In this document: positions 11,301 through 23,700 of the stretch, piece after piece
How the letters are laid out: every line of letters begins with the position of its first letter
Position numbering within the stretch: the stretch's first letter is position 1
Source of the DNA: Tanypteryx hageni
Lineage: Eukaryota; Arthropoda; Insecta; Odonata; Petaluridae
Assembly: GCA_028673005.1 (NCBI GenBank)
Contig: CM054112.1
Coordinates: 26,714,624-26,778,623 of the forward strand
Direction: 5' to 3'
DNA length: 64,000 nucleotides
Program-made: the position numbers and the translations under genes
Notes under the pieces: model-generated
Seen by the model: the letters and a program-made list of their open reading frames with translations, nothing else
Databases searched by the model: none
Told to the model about the DNA's origin: nothing

Positions 11301-11765
11301 TGCGAGGTGAGGATGTAAGAAGGCCAAACCTTATCGGAACGGAAGAGGTAAGGACGACAGGGGGGAGGGGGAGACGCCGCGTGAACAGAAAGGAGGTAAG
11401 AGTGGAAGAAGGGTGCCAAAGCCTTCGTAAAAAACCTCAAATCGCAGACCCAGGACCACAAGATCCTTCCTCCAATCTCTCCTTTCTTCAAAGTAAACAT
11501 CCCCTTCCTCTCCTCTAAGTTCGCAAAACAAAAAAATCGTCCTTAGAGCCAACGACACCACCTTAACCGTTTAACAGGAAAAAAAATACATTTATTTTTT
11601 ACATTTTAGTTCTATTTCATAATGGAAGAGCTTAAAGCTAACTTTCTATCGTAACGGTGATAGCCAAAAACTAAATTTCAAATTTATCTTTTACACAAAA
11701 TTTCATTTTTACCTATGTGGGACAGTTTCGAATACTGAAATTATTAGGCGTTCTTTAGAAAAAGT
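11300..11765. other. non-coding stretch after purine tract
   Basis: Composition relaxes from purine-rich to AT-rich. Overlapping open frames are compositional. Nothing recognised. Confidence 0.4.
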
Positions 11766-12040
11766 AAAATAATGGACGCCTTGTGGTTAGGTGGGATCCG
11801 TCTGTTTGTCCATTTGCCCGTATCTTTCATCTCCGAAACTACTGAACGAATTTTCATGAAGTTTGGTATTTTTGAGCCAGAGCAATTAGAAAATGAAATG
11901 GTTCACATAACCCAAGCACGGATGCCACCTTTCTATGAACAAAAAATAAACTTTCTGTCATATCTCATAGAAAAAGTACAAGTCATATCAAAAAAGGTTT
12001 CTAAGAAAAGCTGTAGAATCAGTTATTTAACATGATTTTA
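11766..12040 (+). repeat. degraded TE-derived repeat, family-A style
   Basis: The segment contains CCGTCTGTTTGTCCATTTGC followed by ACGAATTTTCATGAAGTTTG. This resembles the 'cannot distinguish from zero-copy' pattern of family A (GTCTGTCC, then GACCGATTTTCATG, then a short ACTTGG block), but similarity is weak. An 87-codon open frame across it is probably repeat-derived. Confidence 0.3.
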
Positions 12041-13320
12041 CATCAATATTAAAGAACGCCTCTGCCTTGCATGCATGCACGCATTAAGTAAACATCTTCC
12101 TTTCTTGTTTATCTACTCTGCATTCACCGCTTTAATTGGATTAAGATCACATAATTCTTAATCACAGAGAGCTGTGGACAAATAATTGAAAATCCTTAAT
12201 TAGGAGTAAGAAGATAAGATAAAAATGAAGAAGCAGAACCCAAGGATTACAATTTCAAGTAGAGATTGAAACTGCATGAAAATGTTTAATTATATCAATA
12301 GCATAATTTAAACGAAGACTATTGCCTTTAAAGTAAAAATCTTATCTTGAGCTCCTCTTAACGTGTCTAAATTAACATATTATGCAAATAATATTTTGCA
12401 TCCAGTTGCAACAAACTGCGCATGCAGCACTACAACTCAGAAAAAGTTACAAGAATTTTACTTACACCATTCAAGTAAATGAATATGGAGAATTTATTAC
12501 CAAATATTAGACTAGAATTAATTAGAATTGTTCAAAATTCATTCACCTAATTATTCACGTCCGTAAGAAATAATCGGTCCACAAAATTTCTCTATTCAAG
12601 TTGTTACTTTATCTACCAACGGCACACTTCAAATTGTAATTATAAGTTAATACTTCTCCATGCCATCATAAAATCTCATGTCTGTATCAATGATATTATT
12701 TCGGTGGGATTGACGTCATTTTTGCTCATTTTCCCGTTGTCGATCGAACAATGTCGTTATCACGTAAAACGAATTTTGACGTGAATTCGTCGAAAAGCTT
12801 TTCTTTTTCCGGGTCCAAGGTTTCGTCTGACATGAGATGATGCAGCAAAAGTCCATGAACATCGTATGATAAAGCCATTGCTGTGTCCAATGAACAGAAA
12901 TCCTTTCAGGCGGAATGGAATACATCCGCAAACCTAGATGCACGACATGTCTGATGCTTATCTTAAGTTCTGCTTTGGGATGATGCATCAGAGATTCACT
13001 CTCATTCCTCCCTTTTATCGTTCCTTTTTTACAAAATAAGCTCATCCCATCTGTTTTTCGCCACTGCGTTTCCCGCACTGGTCGATCTCTACTTACGCCT
13101 CCCTCGTTTTCATTCCTTAGTATTTTATGTAATCACGATCCATTTTTAATACTCATAAATTGACATTTTTGGTCAAGTTTGTCTCCCTTGCTGTGAATTC
13201 AAGGACGTATGATTTCATTTCAGATTGTAACTGACTGTTCTTAATCCGTGCATAATAGTTAATGGAAGGAATTATCAAGCTAAATGCTGTTTTCATTATC
13301 TGACCTTGTAATTTGATTTA
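12041..13320. other. AT-rich non-coding stretch
   Basis: Nothing recognised. A minus-strand frame of 120 codons (12716-13078) has no identifiable domain and no codon or splice evidence that would support it. Confidence 0.45.
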
Positions 13321-13325
13321 AACTA

Positions 13326-13655
13326 CACCGGCCACTATGTTATAACGCAGGTTTCTGGGGAGGAGATGAGACTCGCGTTATAAGACAATCGCGGTATAAC
13401 TGAAGACACGATTGTATCAACCAATACTGCACGTACATATAACTTTTCCATTTTTTAAATTTACTCAATTGCTACAAACAACAAAAACCAATATCAAGTT
13501 AGTACATACAAGAAATGTATTTCATCGATTTTTTAAAAAGCCAGTAATTTTGTTGTTTTTTACTTGGTTACTTAAAAAACTACACGACTTTCTTTCCAAG
13601 AAACGGGGAGGAAGACCCGCCGCATTACCGTTGGCGTTATAACCGGGGAGCGGTG
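13326..13655. mobile_element. Tigger-like MITE (copy 3)
   Basis: A short 330-base element lies between TA dinucleotides (13324-13325 and 13656-13657). Its ends are inverted: CACCG at each terminus and GTTATAACGC inside, with a few mismatches between. Inner repeats GCGTTATAAGA and GCGGTATAAC near the left end repeat the TIR core, as in other Tigger-like elements. No coding capacity. Confidence 0.65.
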
Positions 13656-13829
13656 TATAACCTCCTGTCCTTGAAATTCTCAGATTTACGCAAGTTCGTT
13701 TTGACTCCTTTTTAGAGGTAATTATAATGTTTTTATCAGTTAATTATATTGCTCGTTTATGCACCTCATTTCGCGATAGTCAATATACATTGACGGCGGC
13801 TGTCAAGTTTGTACTACGCGGTATCACTT

Positions 13830-14240
13830 CTGCTGCTCCCATTCGTCTCTCTGCTTCCAACCTCTCCCTTTCCTCTCTCCTTTCCTCTCCGCACATCCAT
13901 CCACTCATCCTCACATCCTCATCACACCCACGCTCGTCATTTCCCCTCCTTTTCGCACGAGCATCGCTTCCCTCTCCCTCTCTCTTTCCAGTACAAACCC
14001 TTCGTTTGTTTGCTGCTACAGACGCTTGTTTTGGTTGAGAACATCGGAGGGGTGGCGGAGTAAGAAGCGTTGACCGCACCCTCCCTTCTCTTTTTCGAAT
14101 GGAGTCCCTCCTCCTTCCTTTTGTGGTTATCTCCTTCCCTCCTCCCTCTCTCTCTCTCTACCTCCCTTTATCGGTGTCTCTCTCTCCTTCCCTCTCTCCC
14201 TACCTACCTCTCCCCCACTCCCACCCCCTTTGCCGCCTCC
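13830..14240. repeat. polypyrimidine (CT/CCTC) tract
   Basis: The plus strand is mostly pyrimidine, densest at 13850-13995 and 14080-14230. The open frames over it translate to Ser/Leu/Pro-rich low-complexity strings on one strand and Arg/Glu/Gly on the other, so they reflect composition. Confidence 0.6.
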
Positions 14241-15510
14241 ACGTCTCGCCAGCCGAGATGTGACTCACATAGCGCGGACGTGCATAATCGACCGATGGTT
14301 TTTCGCGAAGGAGCGTGTTTACCCTTCTCGGACGCCTTCGTCTCCGCCGCCGTTAATTGGAGTCGACTCCTCGTTGCTTCCACTCGTCGGCCACGTCGAC
14401 CGAGGAAGGAAGGCACGGAGGGTGATTGAGCGATGGCGAGCAACCGTCGCTAAGCTGCCGATCCTCTCTCGTTAAATTGGAAGCGAAAGCATTGCGACAC
14501 AGCGGCCATTGTCCTCCGTCGATCGGTATGCTTTGCCATTCACGCCGATAAAATCCGACTGCGTGATAACGATACTTCGAAGATAAAGCTTTAAAACGGT
14601 CTCGAACTCGCATTGAATTAAAATACTCGAGTCGCAGTTTGTCTCTGATGCTTTTATACTCTGTAGGAACAAGGGAACATATGCGATAGCCATGACGCAA
14701 GGCAAAAACAAATAATCATCGCCCGATTTTGATGCAGTGTGTGTGTGTGTGTTTTCTGGCGAATCAGTCTCTTGGGGTATTATCGCCTCGAAGCAGTAAT
14801 TATTTGTATATTTGGTTAATTGCGTCAATCATAAATAATTACGGAAGATGACGACATGGGAGTAGAATGGCGGGATAATGAAATGAAGTCATGGTAGCCA
14901 AACACATTAAAAAACTCGACACATGAACGATAACAGCTCATGAAAGAAATAGCTTCTTGTTCGGGCACTGGAGAAAATCCTTTTCATGGGGTAAGAAAGA
15001 TACCAATAAAATGCAACAAAAATAGTAAAACCGCCTCTAGCAGGAAAATACGAAATAAGGAGAAAATCCTCTCACGCGAAAATGATTTTCTAAAACAGGC
15101 CACAAAAAATAAATTAAACGTTGAATGAATACATGCAGAAATGAAGATGGAAAGTCAAAATTATAACACTAGCAAGCCTTAAAAAACAATCCAATTACTA
15201 GACTCGAACCGTTGTCTGAAAGAATTAAGCAAACATAGGTAGTATCACTACCCATTTGGTGGTATCGAGGTGCCAACCATACCAAAACTTTCCACGATGG
15301 GAAGAACAGCAGGATGCGGCACCGCGGATTCCAGAGAAGGCAACTGAAAATATTTGTATTAAGGAAATTTCTGAGAAGCGAGAAACACTCCACAAACTAA
15401 CTTTCCGCGGAATTTATTTATTTCCGTTGTGGAGATAAGGAGAGGAATGGGAGGAAGGATGAGGCCCATGCTAAGGGGATGAAGGGGATTCTATGGATCC
15501 GAAAGGGCTA
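14241..15510. other. non-coding stretch
   Basis: GC-richer at 14240-14480, then AT-rich. A short (GT)n run lies at about 14737-14752. Frames up to 119 codons overlap on both strands with no domain. Nothing recognised. Confidence 0.4.
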
Positions 15511-16405
15511 AACTTCCTCCTCTCTCACTCTGACCTCTCTCTCCTCCTCTCGGAAAGTCCTCTCTCTCTCTCTGTCTCTCCTCCCGAATCCATTTCCGAA
15601 TCCATTATCTCCACCGCCACAGGCAAATACGTTCCCCCGTTCAAACCAACCGTCGGATCTCAATTTGCTATAGTTTCTAACTGTGCTCTTATTTTCGCTA
15701 GGACGCGCGGATCGGCTGGATTCGTGATCAAACAAAATGACCAGAAGGGAAAAATTCTTCGGGCTAGCGTTAGGGATAAAACGTTCCTTCGGTTTTTAAA
15801 AACAATAAAGACTTCTTTTTCGGGGTAGGATTTACGGCCTGAATTGGTTCCGGATTTGTCAGATTTTTTCAGTAACACACAGTCGCGCTTAAGACTCGTC
15901 ATCGCTTCGGAATTCAAAACTCCAGCGACGAGAGATTTCAGTTTTTGGTCTCAAAACAGAGGAACTACAAAAAATGACGATCGACTAGACCTCTTAATAA
16001 CTCACGAGTGACGCCGTATTCAAGATTACTGCGCACAGATGTATTTCAGTGAAGGATTTTGGGGAAGAATGGATTTGAAAATCATCGTATATTCTTTTAC
16101 GCTTCCAAAAAATGTCGTCGCTTAAACAGGAAGTATGCTGAGAGATAATAAAAAAAAGACTGAAACAAAATGACGGAAATGGCGTTCAAATTTATAGTAA
16201 TCGAACGCAAATAAAATAGGTTCCAATCCCAACAGCTATTAAAAATCTAGATTTAACTATAATAACGACATTAAGATACAAAGCAGTCGCCCTCTGCGCT
16301 AACACACCTATCGCTGACCTTATTAGAGACAACAATCGGCTAATTACTGCCGAGACCATCTACGCTGTGGCTTAAATAAATATTTACCATCTCCACCATT
16401 TCTAC
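15511..16405. other. short CT run, then non-coding DNA
   Basis: A CT-rich run lies at about 15515-15590. Beyond it the sequence is AT-rich with no recognised feature. The 111-codon frame starting at 15493 overlaps the CT run and shows no domain. Confidence 0.4.
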
Positions 16406-16410
16406 GGCTA

Positions 16411-16480
16411 TTGATAATAATACGAATTGATAATATTGATAATAATACGAATTGATAATATTGATAATAATACGAATTGG
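16411..16480. repeat. 25-bp tandem repeat, about 2.8 units
   Basis: The unit begins TTGATAATAATACGAATTGA. Exact units lie at 16411-16435 and 16436-16460, and a third continues to 16480 before diverging. A minisatellite with no visible function. Confidence 0.85.
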
Positions 16481-16539
16481 ACGATAAATAATCTGTTGAT
16501 TTCATCTAAACGTACATATATCGGAATTTGGCAGCAGCT

Positions 16540-17770
16540 CTCTTTTTTCTTTATCTCTCTCTCTCTCTCTCTCTTTTCTCCCCTTATCGTTTCAACATCC
16601 AACTCTCCAAGTACCACCTTAACAGTTCATCCATTTTCCTCGACTCGTACTTAAACCCTTCCATCCAACCCTTCCCTCCCTATCCCCTCCGAAACTCCCC
16701 CCTCCCCCCCACCTTTTTAACGGCGGGCGCTTAAAGAGTCGTGGGAGGCGAGAAGAGAGAAAGAGTGTCTCTCTCCCTTTTCTCCTCTCCCCACAAAACC
16801 ACTCGGCCTCCTAAAGATGCGAACCCTTTCAGTATCCTCCTATCCCCTCTCACTTTCGAATTTCCCCTCACTGCCTCTACCTCCCATCACCGCTCACTAC
16901 ACCCTCCCCTTGCCCCTCTTATAACCAGCCCTCCCCTCCCACCCACTCTCACTTGCATCCTTCATCCCCAGCGTCCCTCTACCGACCAGTCCGCCGCCCT
17001 CCTCTGCAAGGGAGGAAAGGAAACCGTCACCATCGAGCCGCAATCCACTCATCGCATCATTCCTCCTCACCCGCCTCCTCACCCGCCTCCTCACCCGCCG
17101 ACACCCCACCGCCATTTAAGCCATCTCTAGGGAGGTGCATCCTCACTCTTTCCCTCTTTCGTTTTCTTTCGCAGCTTCAAACCAATTCCTCTCTTCACCT
17201 CTATCTCTTTCTCTTCCGTCTCTTCAAACGCCGCTCTCTACACCTCAACCATCTCACGGTTTTCCCTCCCTTTCCTCTCGCTACTCTCCCTTTACTCATA
17301 TCTCTCCTTCACCTCGTCCCTCCCCCTATATTCCGTCTCTGGCATCCTTACCTCATACAATTCATCCTCTCTCTTCCTCCTTTCTCTCTCCCTTCTCTCC
17401 TTGCCCCTTCCCTCCTCACTGTCTTACTCTCATACCTCCACTTCCCCTCTTTCTCCTATCCACTCACATCTCTCCTGTCTTTCTCTGGCCTCCCTTCTCT
17501 CCCGCCCATTTCGTCTTTCCCTCATCACTCCCCATCCCTTCTCGCACTCCTTTCATCTCCGTTTCGTCGTTCGCACCCAACAACTGACCCTCTCTCCCTT
17601 TCTTTCCTCAGACACACACACGTCGCTTCATCTCCCCCCTCCATCTCTCTCTTTCTTCTTTAAAACGCATTTTTCATCCCTCTACATCCCTTCTCGACTC
17701 GGCGCATCTCTCCCCCTTTTTATAGTCCCTCATGCATGACCTCCTCCCTTCCTCCCCCCGCTCTCCTCCC
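16540..17770. repeat. 1.2-kb polypyrimidine tract
   Basis: This is the longest CT/CCTC-rich block in the window. It begins with a (TC)n run at about 16553-16575 and contains three exact 12-base tandem units CCTCCTCACCCG (17062-17097). Because stop codons are rare in such sequence, long open frames appear on the plus strand (up to 236 codons), but their products are Ser/Pro/Leu/Phe strings with no domain. I treat all of them as artefacts. A short purine island (16741-16760) interrupts it. Confidence 0.65.
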
Positions 17771-19200
17771 ATCGCGTCTCCTGCGCTCCTCATTATTTTT
17801 CTCTTAATCCGCGAAGAGCGCGCGATGTGACAGGATAGCAGGTAGAATGCGCCAAGCACTAGTTTCTCCTTACCTTTACTCGTATTTCTGGTCGCGGATA
17901 TACACTCTTGGAAGTATTGCCAGGCGTGTCCATTAGAAATCTTCTTGGTAAACTAGAGCGACAACCATGCAACTAAATAGATTTGGCGTAATCGATGTTT
18001 CGTTTTCACTCAGAAAACATATTTAATATGCATTTTCGATCAGATGGTTTAACTTCGAAAGCGTGGATTCAACTTCAATCAGCCAACTTATAGCGAATTC
18101 AAGGGTAATTGCCAACCTAAGTTTTAATTAAAAATCCACCAAAGAATACGTATTTTTTATTTCGGTTTTTAAAAATGAGAGATCTCTATAATAATGGCGA
18201 ACCAAGTAAAAATAAATGCATTGAAGGCGATTTATCTCACAAGAGGTCTCATTTAAATTCCTTAAGGATGACTACAGAATGTGTATAATACGAACCACCA
18301 TACACGAAAACTATGACACATCGCTCCAATTTTTAAAGGAGCACTCTCATTAAGGGCGTATAAAAAAAACCTAAACACTTCAAAAGTTGGAGAGACATCT
18401 TCGTGTCGGCCTCTTTTGCTGCGCCATCTTGTCGGTTCGAATTAAGCTGGTCTGTCTCTCTTCCAGCCGAGAGGAAAAAATTCCATCGCGATTCCGACAG
18501 AAATTAAAAGGAAAAACCGCAGCCCGACAAAATAAACCGCTTAAAAAAAAAACAATGATAAGGACATTTTATTCAGACTTCCGTTAGGCTGAACACGCAT
18601 CACGACTATTTTGGTTATATTTAACTCTGTTTTAAAACGAATAGTATATGCTAATTCTAACAAAACAACAAAAGCAATACATTTCGAGGTTACCTTTTTT
18701 ATAGTTTGAATGTTTCATCCTGCAGAAAGTGCGCTTATATGATGCAATAATTTCCATTCAAATAAGAAAGTCTTCGTGAAGAAAATTTAGTTAGAACGTT
18801 GAATATGATTTCGAGTCTGGGCGCATATCTTTTAATATACAGCTTGAGCATTCGAGAATGCGAAGCTGAAATTTAATTGGTGATCCTCATTATGACTATG
18901 CAACAATTTTGAATTGCGATGAAATATAATAAATTACAGTCTTGGCACAAAATTTTATTTTTCTCTTCATACTTAGTCTAAAGAACCGAAAGGAAAATGT
19001 ATAAACTTAAAATTCTTCAAAAACGAATTAAAATACAGTGCAGTAATAAAAATAAATATATTTGCGTTAAATCTTCTCTTCAATTAATGAACGCTATTTT
19101 CTATACAACCTTTTAAAATTATTTTATCGAGCTATTTTTTTAAAATCATCTCCTTCAAAACGTGATGCAAAATATAATTCTCAACGAGACTTTAAATACA
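17771..19200. other. AT-rich non-coding stretch
   Basis: Nothing recognised. Confidence 0.5.
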
Positions 19201-19210
19201 TAAATACCAC

Positions 19211-20744
19211 CAGGGCCGACGAGAGGGGGGTCTACAGTACGCGGGCCCGCAATTCTTCACGTGGCCCGGCCCAGACTTTAATATGTCTCAATCTTTTTCG
19301 TGCAGCGATACACTTGAAGAATGACGTCCACATACGCGACACACATTCATGCGAATACCAGAATTTTATTGAAATAACAATAAACAAGCGTCAATGAAAT
19401 ATATTTTATTATTAGGGTTTACAGATGAATTGTACACTGTGAGAGGTTGGCCTATCTCTGCCGCATACGGATTCTAGAAAATAACCAGCCAGAGAATATC
19501 TTTCCTCTCCGTGACTTTCTTTGTATTACATTCTAAATGCGGAAGCTGTGTGAATGGCTACTTAGGAACTAATTGTAAGCTGTAACCACGGAACTGGCCG
19601 AGAGCGATTCCACGCTAAGCAATAATGTAGCCGCGGAAGAGATTGAGCAGCTATATAGACGGGCCAAGACCGTACGGCTTCGCATGTTCCTGCCTTTTGT
19701 TCAAATTACAGGATTATTATTAGTGACTTCATTTTATGTTTTCAGTATATTAGGTCTTTAATGTTTATGAGGCTGAGGTTATGCTGTTCGCGTTGTGTGA
19801 ATGTGTGAACCACATTGTGGATTGTCAAATTTCTCGCGACACATCGTTTAAGAATCGCTGCGACGTAGACACTTCACTGGAAAATTTTGTTTCAAAATAC
19901 GAGGGGTAAGTACATATATTCTATAGTATAATTACATAATAATTTACGGTTTTATCCGAGTTTTTTTCATTAATTTAGAATATTTTTTTATTTTGTTAAA
20001 GAAATTCACAAGATATTATTCAGCGCAGATTTTATTTTGATTCCTGGAATTTCGCCACATTGACTAAAGTTTCTGCCATACGAACCTTTCTAATTTATTG
20101 TATCTACTTGGTAAGTAACGATTAGTGTTTGCTGTGCTGACATTGCTACATATGTAAATTTTAAAACGCTAATATTTTCTGATATAGTGGAACCATATAT
20201 CATTAAAATATTTCATTTTGCACATTCTAAGGATAGAAAACTTTGTTGTGGAGTGACTGATTCCGTAAAATCTAACTAAGCGAAGCTTCCTTGGCGTATC
20301 TGGTGAGCCATATTTTGAATTTATTAGTTTTTCATATGAATATTTTTCCAAAATACTGTTTCAATTTGAAGATCGTTGTTATTTATAAATATTATACTAT
20401 AATTAGAAAGAAATATGCAAACTGCTAGAATTTTTTTCATTTTCAAATTGGGTAAATTTTCACTGGAGTTGCGTTTCATTGGATTTAAATTAAATACGAA
20501 CATAACGACTGTCTATAATTAATTGCTACAGAGATCAAAGTATTTAACGAAAATTTCTGACTTATTACTCTAAAACATATCTGTGCAGTTGATTTTTGTA
20601 AATTAAAATTCCATTATCCGAATTGATAATAAACTTCTTTGGGAAACACTCCTCTATCATTCTACATCTTACCACCGTAACACACACAAGGGGGGCCCGT
20701 CATACACTTTGCACCGGGGCCCGCGTTGGCTCTCGACGCCCCTG
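19211..20744. mobile_element. complete non-autonomous hAT transposon with 8-bp target duplication
   Basis: The element begins CAGGGCCGACGAGAG and ends with CTCTCGACGCCCCTG, which is its imperfect inverse. The next subterminal block (GCGGGCCCGC near 19241 and GGGGCCCGCG near 20716) is also shared in inverse. Identical 8-base direct repeats AATACCAC flank it at 19203-19210 and 20745-20752. An 8-bp duplication and a CAGGG terminus are diagnostic of hAT. No transposase frame is visible in 1.5 kb, so it is non-autonomous. A second hAT-like pair of ends lies inside (19303-19860). Confidence 0.85.
19303..19860. mobile_element. possible hAT-like element nested in the larger hAT
   Basis: The left boundary reads CAGCGATACACTTGAAGAAT and is followed by CGCGACACAC. 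The right boundary is the inverse of CAGCGATTCTTAAACGATGT and is preceded by TCTCGCGACACA. So the two ends share CAGCGAT and a GACAC-type block in inverse orientation. I do not see an 8-bp duplication around it. It could be an internal structure of the larger element rather than a separate insertion. Confidence 0.4.
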
Positions 20745-20752
20745 AATACCAC

Positions 20753-21715
20753 GCATAAAGCAGCGCACAATGTGGGAATAGAGCCAGTGACTTTAAGATT
20801 TTAATTCGATCGTCATCTCCCTCCTAAACTCCTATCCCCCTTTCTCTCTCTCTCTCTCACACACACACACTTAATTGTAGGCATAGTCTGCCACGAAAGA
20901 CGTCCAAGACAGCCATTGCTCAACTTCCTGCTCAAGACAGAGGGTGTTCATTTGATTAACGAATCGATCGAAGACCGAGAAAGACGTAAACGGAAGTAAT
21001 CGCATCGCGGCTTCCGGAATAAAGTTAAATAAATAAATTACATAGATTAAATTTGTAACCGGGGCGAGACGTCAGCAGGAAAGTTTAATTAGCTGCTTTC
21101 ACAGCTTAATAATAATTTTATTGCATTAAATAAAAATCATTTTCTCGAATAATTTTCAGGAGATTGAATTCTCGGCTTTCAAATACATGCACATGTGCAA
21201 TTATTACCTTAAGCTGCCAAGATACCAACCAATCCTTGTCAATTGAAAAATTATAGTCAAGTTCACCAGTCGTTGGCCTTGGTTTCACAGGTAGATTACC
21301 CAGTAAATACAGTGGTTATCCATAGACTGCGACTGTCTCTAGAAGGTGGGTTTGGTGGCGAGAACTTCCACTTTTATGTCACGGAAGAGCACCTCTACAA
21401 CATCATCGGCATGGCGAGGCTAAAAAACCGACGAATAAAGACGTCTTCCTTTTTATTCTCTCCTTCCGCTTCGTACTCTTCATTCTCGATTTCCTTGCAC
21501 CTCGCGCAGCTTCTCTCCATCTCCTTATCCTTTCCCTCCTTTATTCTCTCCGCTACGCTCGAGAAGGCATGAATCCTTCGGGACAAAAAAAAAACACGAC
21601 CGCAGAGGAGCAGACGCAAGAATAAACTATACGTCACGCTAGACTGACAACACACTCGACCACTATTTAAGAGACAGTTTCTTCTCGAGCACTCCGAGGA
21701 ATGCGTTCTTATGGA
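20753..21715. other. non-coding stretch with a CT/CA run
   Basis: A (CT)n then (CA)n run lies at about 20842-20870. A 109-codon frame at 21243-21572 contains a short segment framed by an acceptor-like and a donor-like site (see rejected items). No gene is supported. Confidence 0.4.
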
Positions 21716-22235
21716 ATGGTCTTGAACGCGTCATCGTCAGACGGTGGCGAGAGAGATAGGGAGAAGTAGAAAGGTTAAGAGGGAGAGAAAAGAGGAGACG
21801 AGGATGGAGTGACAGGGAGGAGAGGAAGGCGAGAGAGAGAGAGGTAAAGGGGAGGGAAAGAAAGTGGAAAAGGGAAGAAGTCTAATGGAGATAATGGGTT
21901 GAAATTAGGAAGGGAAATGGAGGGATAGGATGAAATGAAACGAAGATAGATTAAGGGATTAACGTGGGAGAATAGGAGGTAGGGTGCGAGAGGAAAGGAT
22001 AAAAGGAAGGGGATGAAATGGGTGGGATAGAGAGGGGGAAAGAGGGTGGGATAGAGAGGGGGAAAGAGGGTGGAAATGGAGGGAAAGGGAGTCCAATGGA
22101 TTTGGAGGGATCAAGGAGAAAGAGAGGGTTATTCCAAGAATGCCGCTCCCTCCCATTCCCTCCTTACTCTATCCCTCACACTCTCCCCCTCCCCTCTCGT
22201 ACTTCCTGCTCCCTCCAAACCTCTCCTCGTGTGAT
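21716..22235. repeat. adjoining polypurine and polypyrimidine tracts
   Basis: The plus strand is purine-rich at about 21740-22090, including two copies of GATAGAGAGGGGGAAAGAGG (about 22027 and 22051). It then switches to pyrimidine-rich at 22143-22230. The switch makes the two halves able to pair in part. No coding evidence. Confidence 0.55.
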
Positions 22236-22680
22236 GTTGGTCTCCAAACACACGGCCTCCTCGGTTCTTGACCCATTCGTTCCGGGAACGCGGGTCAATG
22301 GCGTGTCGTGGCAAATCGATTAACCTCAAAAGCGCGCGGCGCGGTTTTTTTTAAACTCTTTGAATAATTACTCGCATTCGATATGGTTTAATCGTTGTGG
22401 GAGTTCAAGATGATGAGACGCAGTTTTTCCCCCCTACAGACTTTAATTTGCTTTTTATAACTTCGGAAGATGTTTCGAATTTGTCGAGCTTGAGTAATAA
22501 TTAATTTTTTTTTCTTTTACTCTACGGTGCCAATTTTTTATTTGTGGATGGGGAGCTGAAGTGATCAAATTATTGCGTTGTAGGTATTCCGTTGAGGAAT
22601 GGCAAAAACAGGTCCAATATTTCAACAACAAAAACTGTGTATGAATTGGAAATGCTATAACTTACATGATAAATTGCGTG
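22236..22680. other. non-coding stretch
   Basis: Nothing recognised. Confidence 0.45.
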
Positions 22681-22685
22681 GAAAC

Positions 22686-22875
22686 AAAAGTCGATCCTAT
22701 ACGTAACATAATGTCGACAACTCGAACTCCAAAGGAAGACATAAATGTTCGAATTATCGAAAGTTCGATTTAAAAGACTTCGTTTTATCGTACAAGAGTT
22801 CAAACGAGAAAAGAATATCCACCTCGACTTGTCGAAAATTCGAGTTATAAACGTTGGAGTTATCGAGGTTCGACC
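22686..22875. mobile_element. Tigger-like right end (copy 4), degraded
   Basis: The minus strand from 22874 begins with CGGTCGAACCTCGATAACTC. Further CTCGAA/TTCGAG variants follow at about 22835, 22815, 22750 and 22725. Repeats of the TIR core inside the end, with a TA at 22876-22877, fit the pogo/Tigger layout. No matching left end was found. Confidence 0.45.
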
Positions 22876-22879
22876 GTAC

Positions 22880-23435
22880 ATTACCTATCGATCCCGGTGC
22901 TCTTAAGTTACACGAAATATCTCATAATGGTAAAAAGGTTAATAAAATCACTTATAGAAAGCAAGGTACTATTGAAACAACTATAATAATAACTTTGATT
23001 TTCCTTAACCACTCGAGTTGCAAATTTTTCACTTTTTTTACCGAAACATCAAACCGAATGTTTCAGCAGACTCCGAGGTTTACCTGCTTCTTACATTCAG
23101 AAAACATTGTTTTTACAGTTTCTTCGACGAAATGGACAAAAAAAATTCAGATTATAAGTACCATAGTCACAGGAAGACGCTTCAAAATAAAGCTTCTGAC
23201 CCATGACAAATGACTGTAACAAAAAGTTGGTTCGGAGATTTTATTTTAACTTTTCTCATATTCGGCCGTGTTTTGCTTTTATATATGCTATAAATTTAAT
23301 CGACAAATACAGAAATATCCGACAAAAATCTCCGCGGGGTTATTTTGAATCACAAGGTATCGCTCTTCGCTACTCTTCTCTTTCGCAAACTTTCGCTTTT
23401 TCACACCACGCTCGCATTTCTTTTTCTCAGCCAAA
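22880..23435. other. non-coding stretch
   Basis: AT-rich with overlapping short frames on the plus strand and no domain. Nothing recognised. Confidence 0.45.
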
Positions 23436-23439
23436 ACAA

Positions 23440-23700
23440 TCTTACTTGGCCACTCTCTCCAAACCACCCTCTCTCTCTCTTTCTCCATCCCTCTCTTACA
23501 ACTCTCTCTCCTTCCCTCTCTCACCCCTCTCTATCCCTCCAACGTATCTCTCAGCATCGCATCGGTTCCATATTACATCACCTATCTCCCAAAAGCCCTA
23601 TCTCTCAAAAAGAGAAAATAATACCCGTCTCCCACGCTTTTATTTTACCTTACTCTCCTCATCTCCACTGAGAGCCGCTATCGCTTCCAGTTTCATTCTC
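23440..23700. repeat. polypyrimidine tract
   Basis: CT-rich on the plus strand, densest at 23450-23550. Plus-strand frames through it (up to 177 codons) are Ser/Leu/Pro-rich and treated as compositional. Confidence 0.55.

Noticed and set aside
11766..12040. full family A copy
   Set aside because: Only a loose resemblance in layout; the diagnostic B-box-like and TTTACATGGGAAATC blocks are absent, so it was listed only as a degraded, low-confidence repeat.
12716..13078. 120-codon minus-strand frame
   Set aside because: No recognisable domain or motif and no sign of exon boundaries; length is compatible with chance.
15190..15290. tRNA-like B box in reverse (GGTTCGAGTCT on the minus strand)
   Set aside because: No A box at the right distance and no cloverleaf can be drawn.
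16953..17663. 236-codon plus-strand open frame
   Set aside because: It lies in a polypyrimidine tract, where stop codons are rare. The product is a Ser/Pro/Leu/Phe string without a domain, and parallel frames exist in other phases.
21291..21345. 55-base mini-exon between TTTCACAG and AAGGTGGGT
   Set aside because: Both splice-like sites are good, but sites of this quality occur by chance in a window of this size. No partner exon or domain was found.
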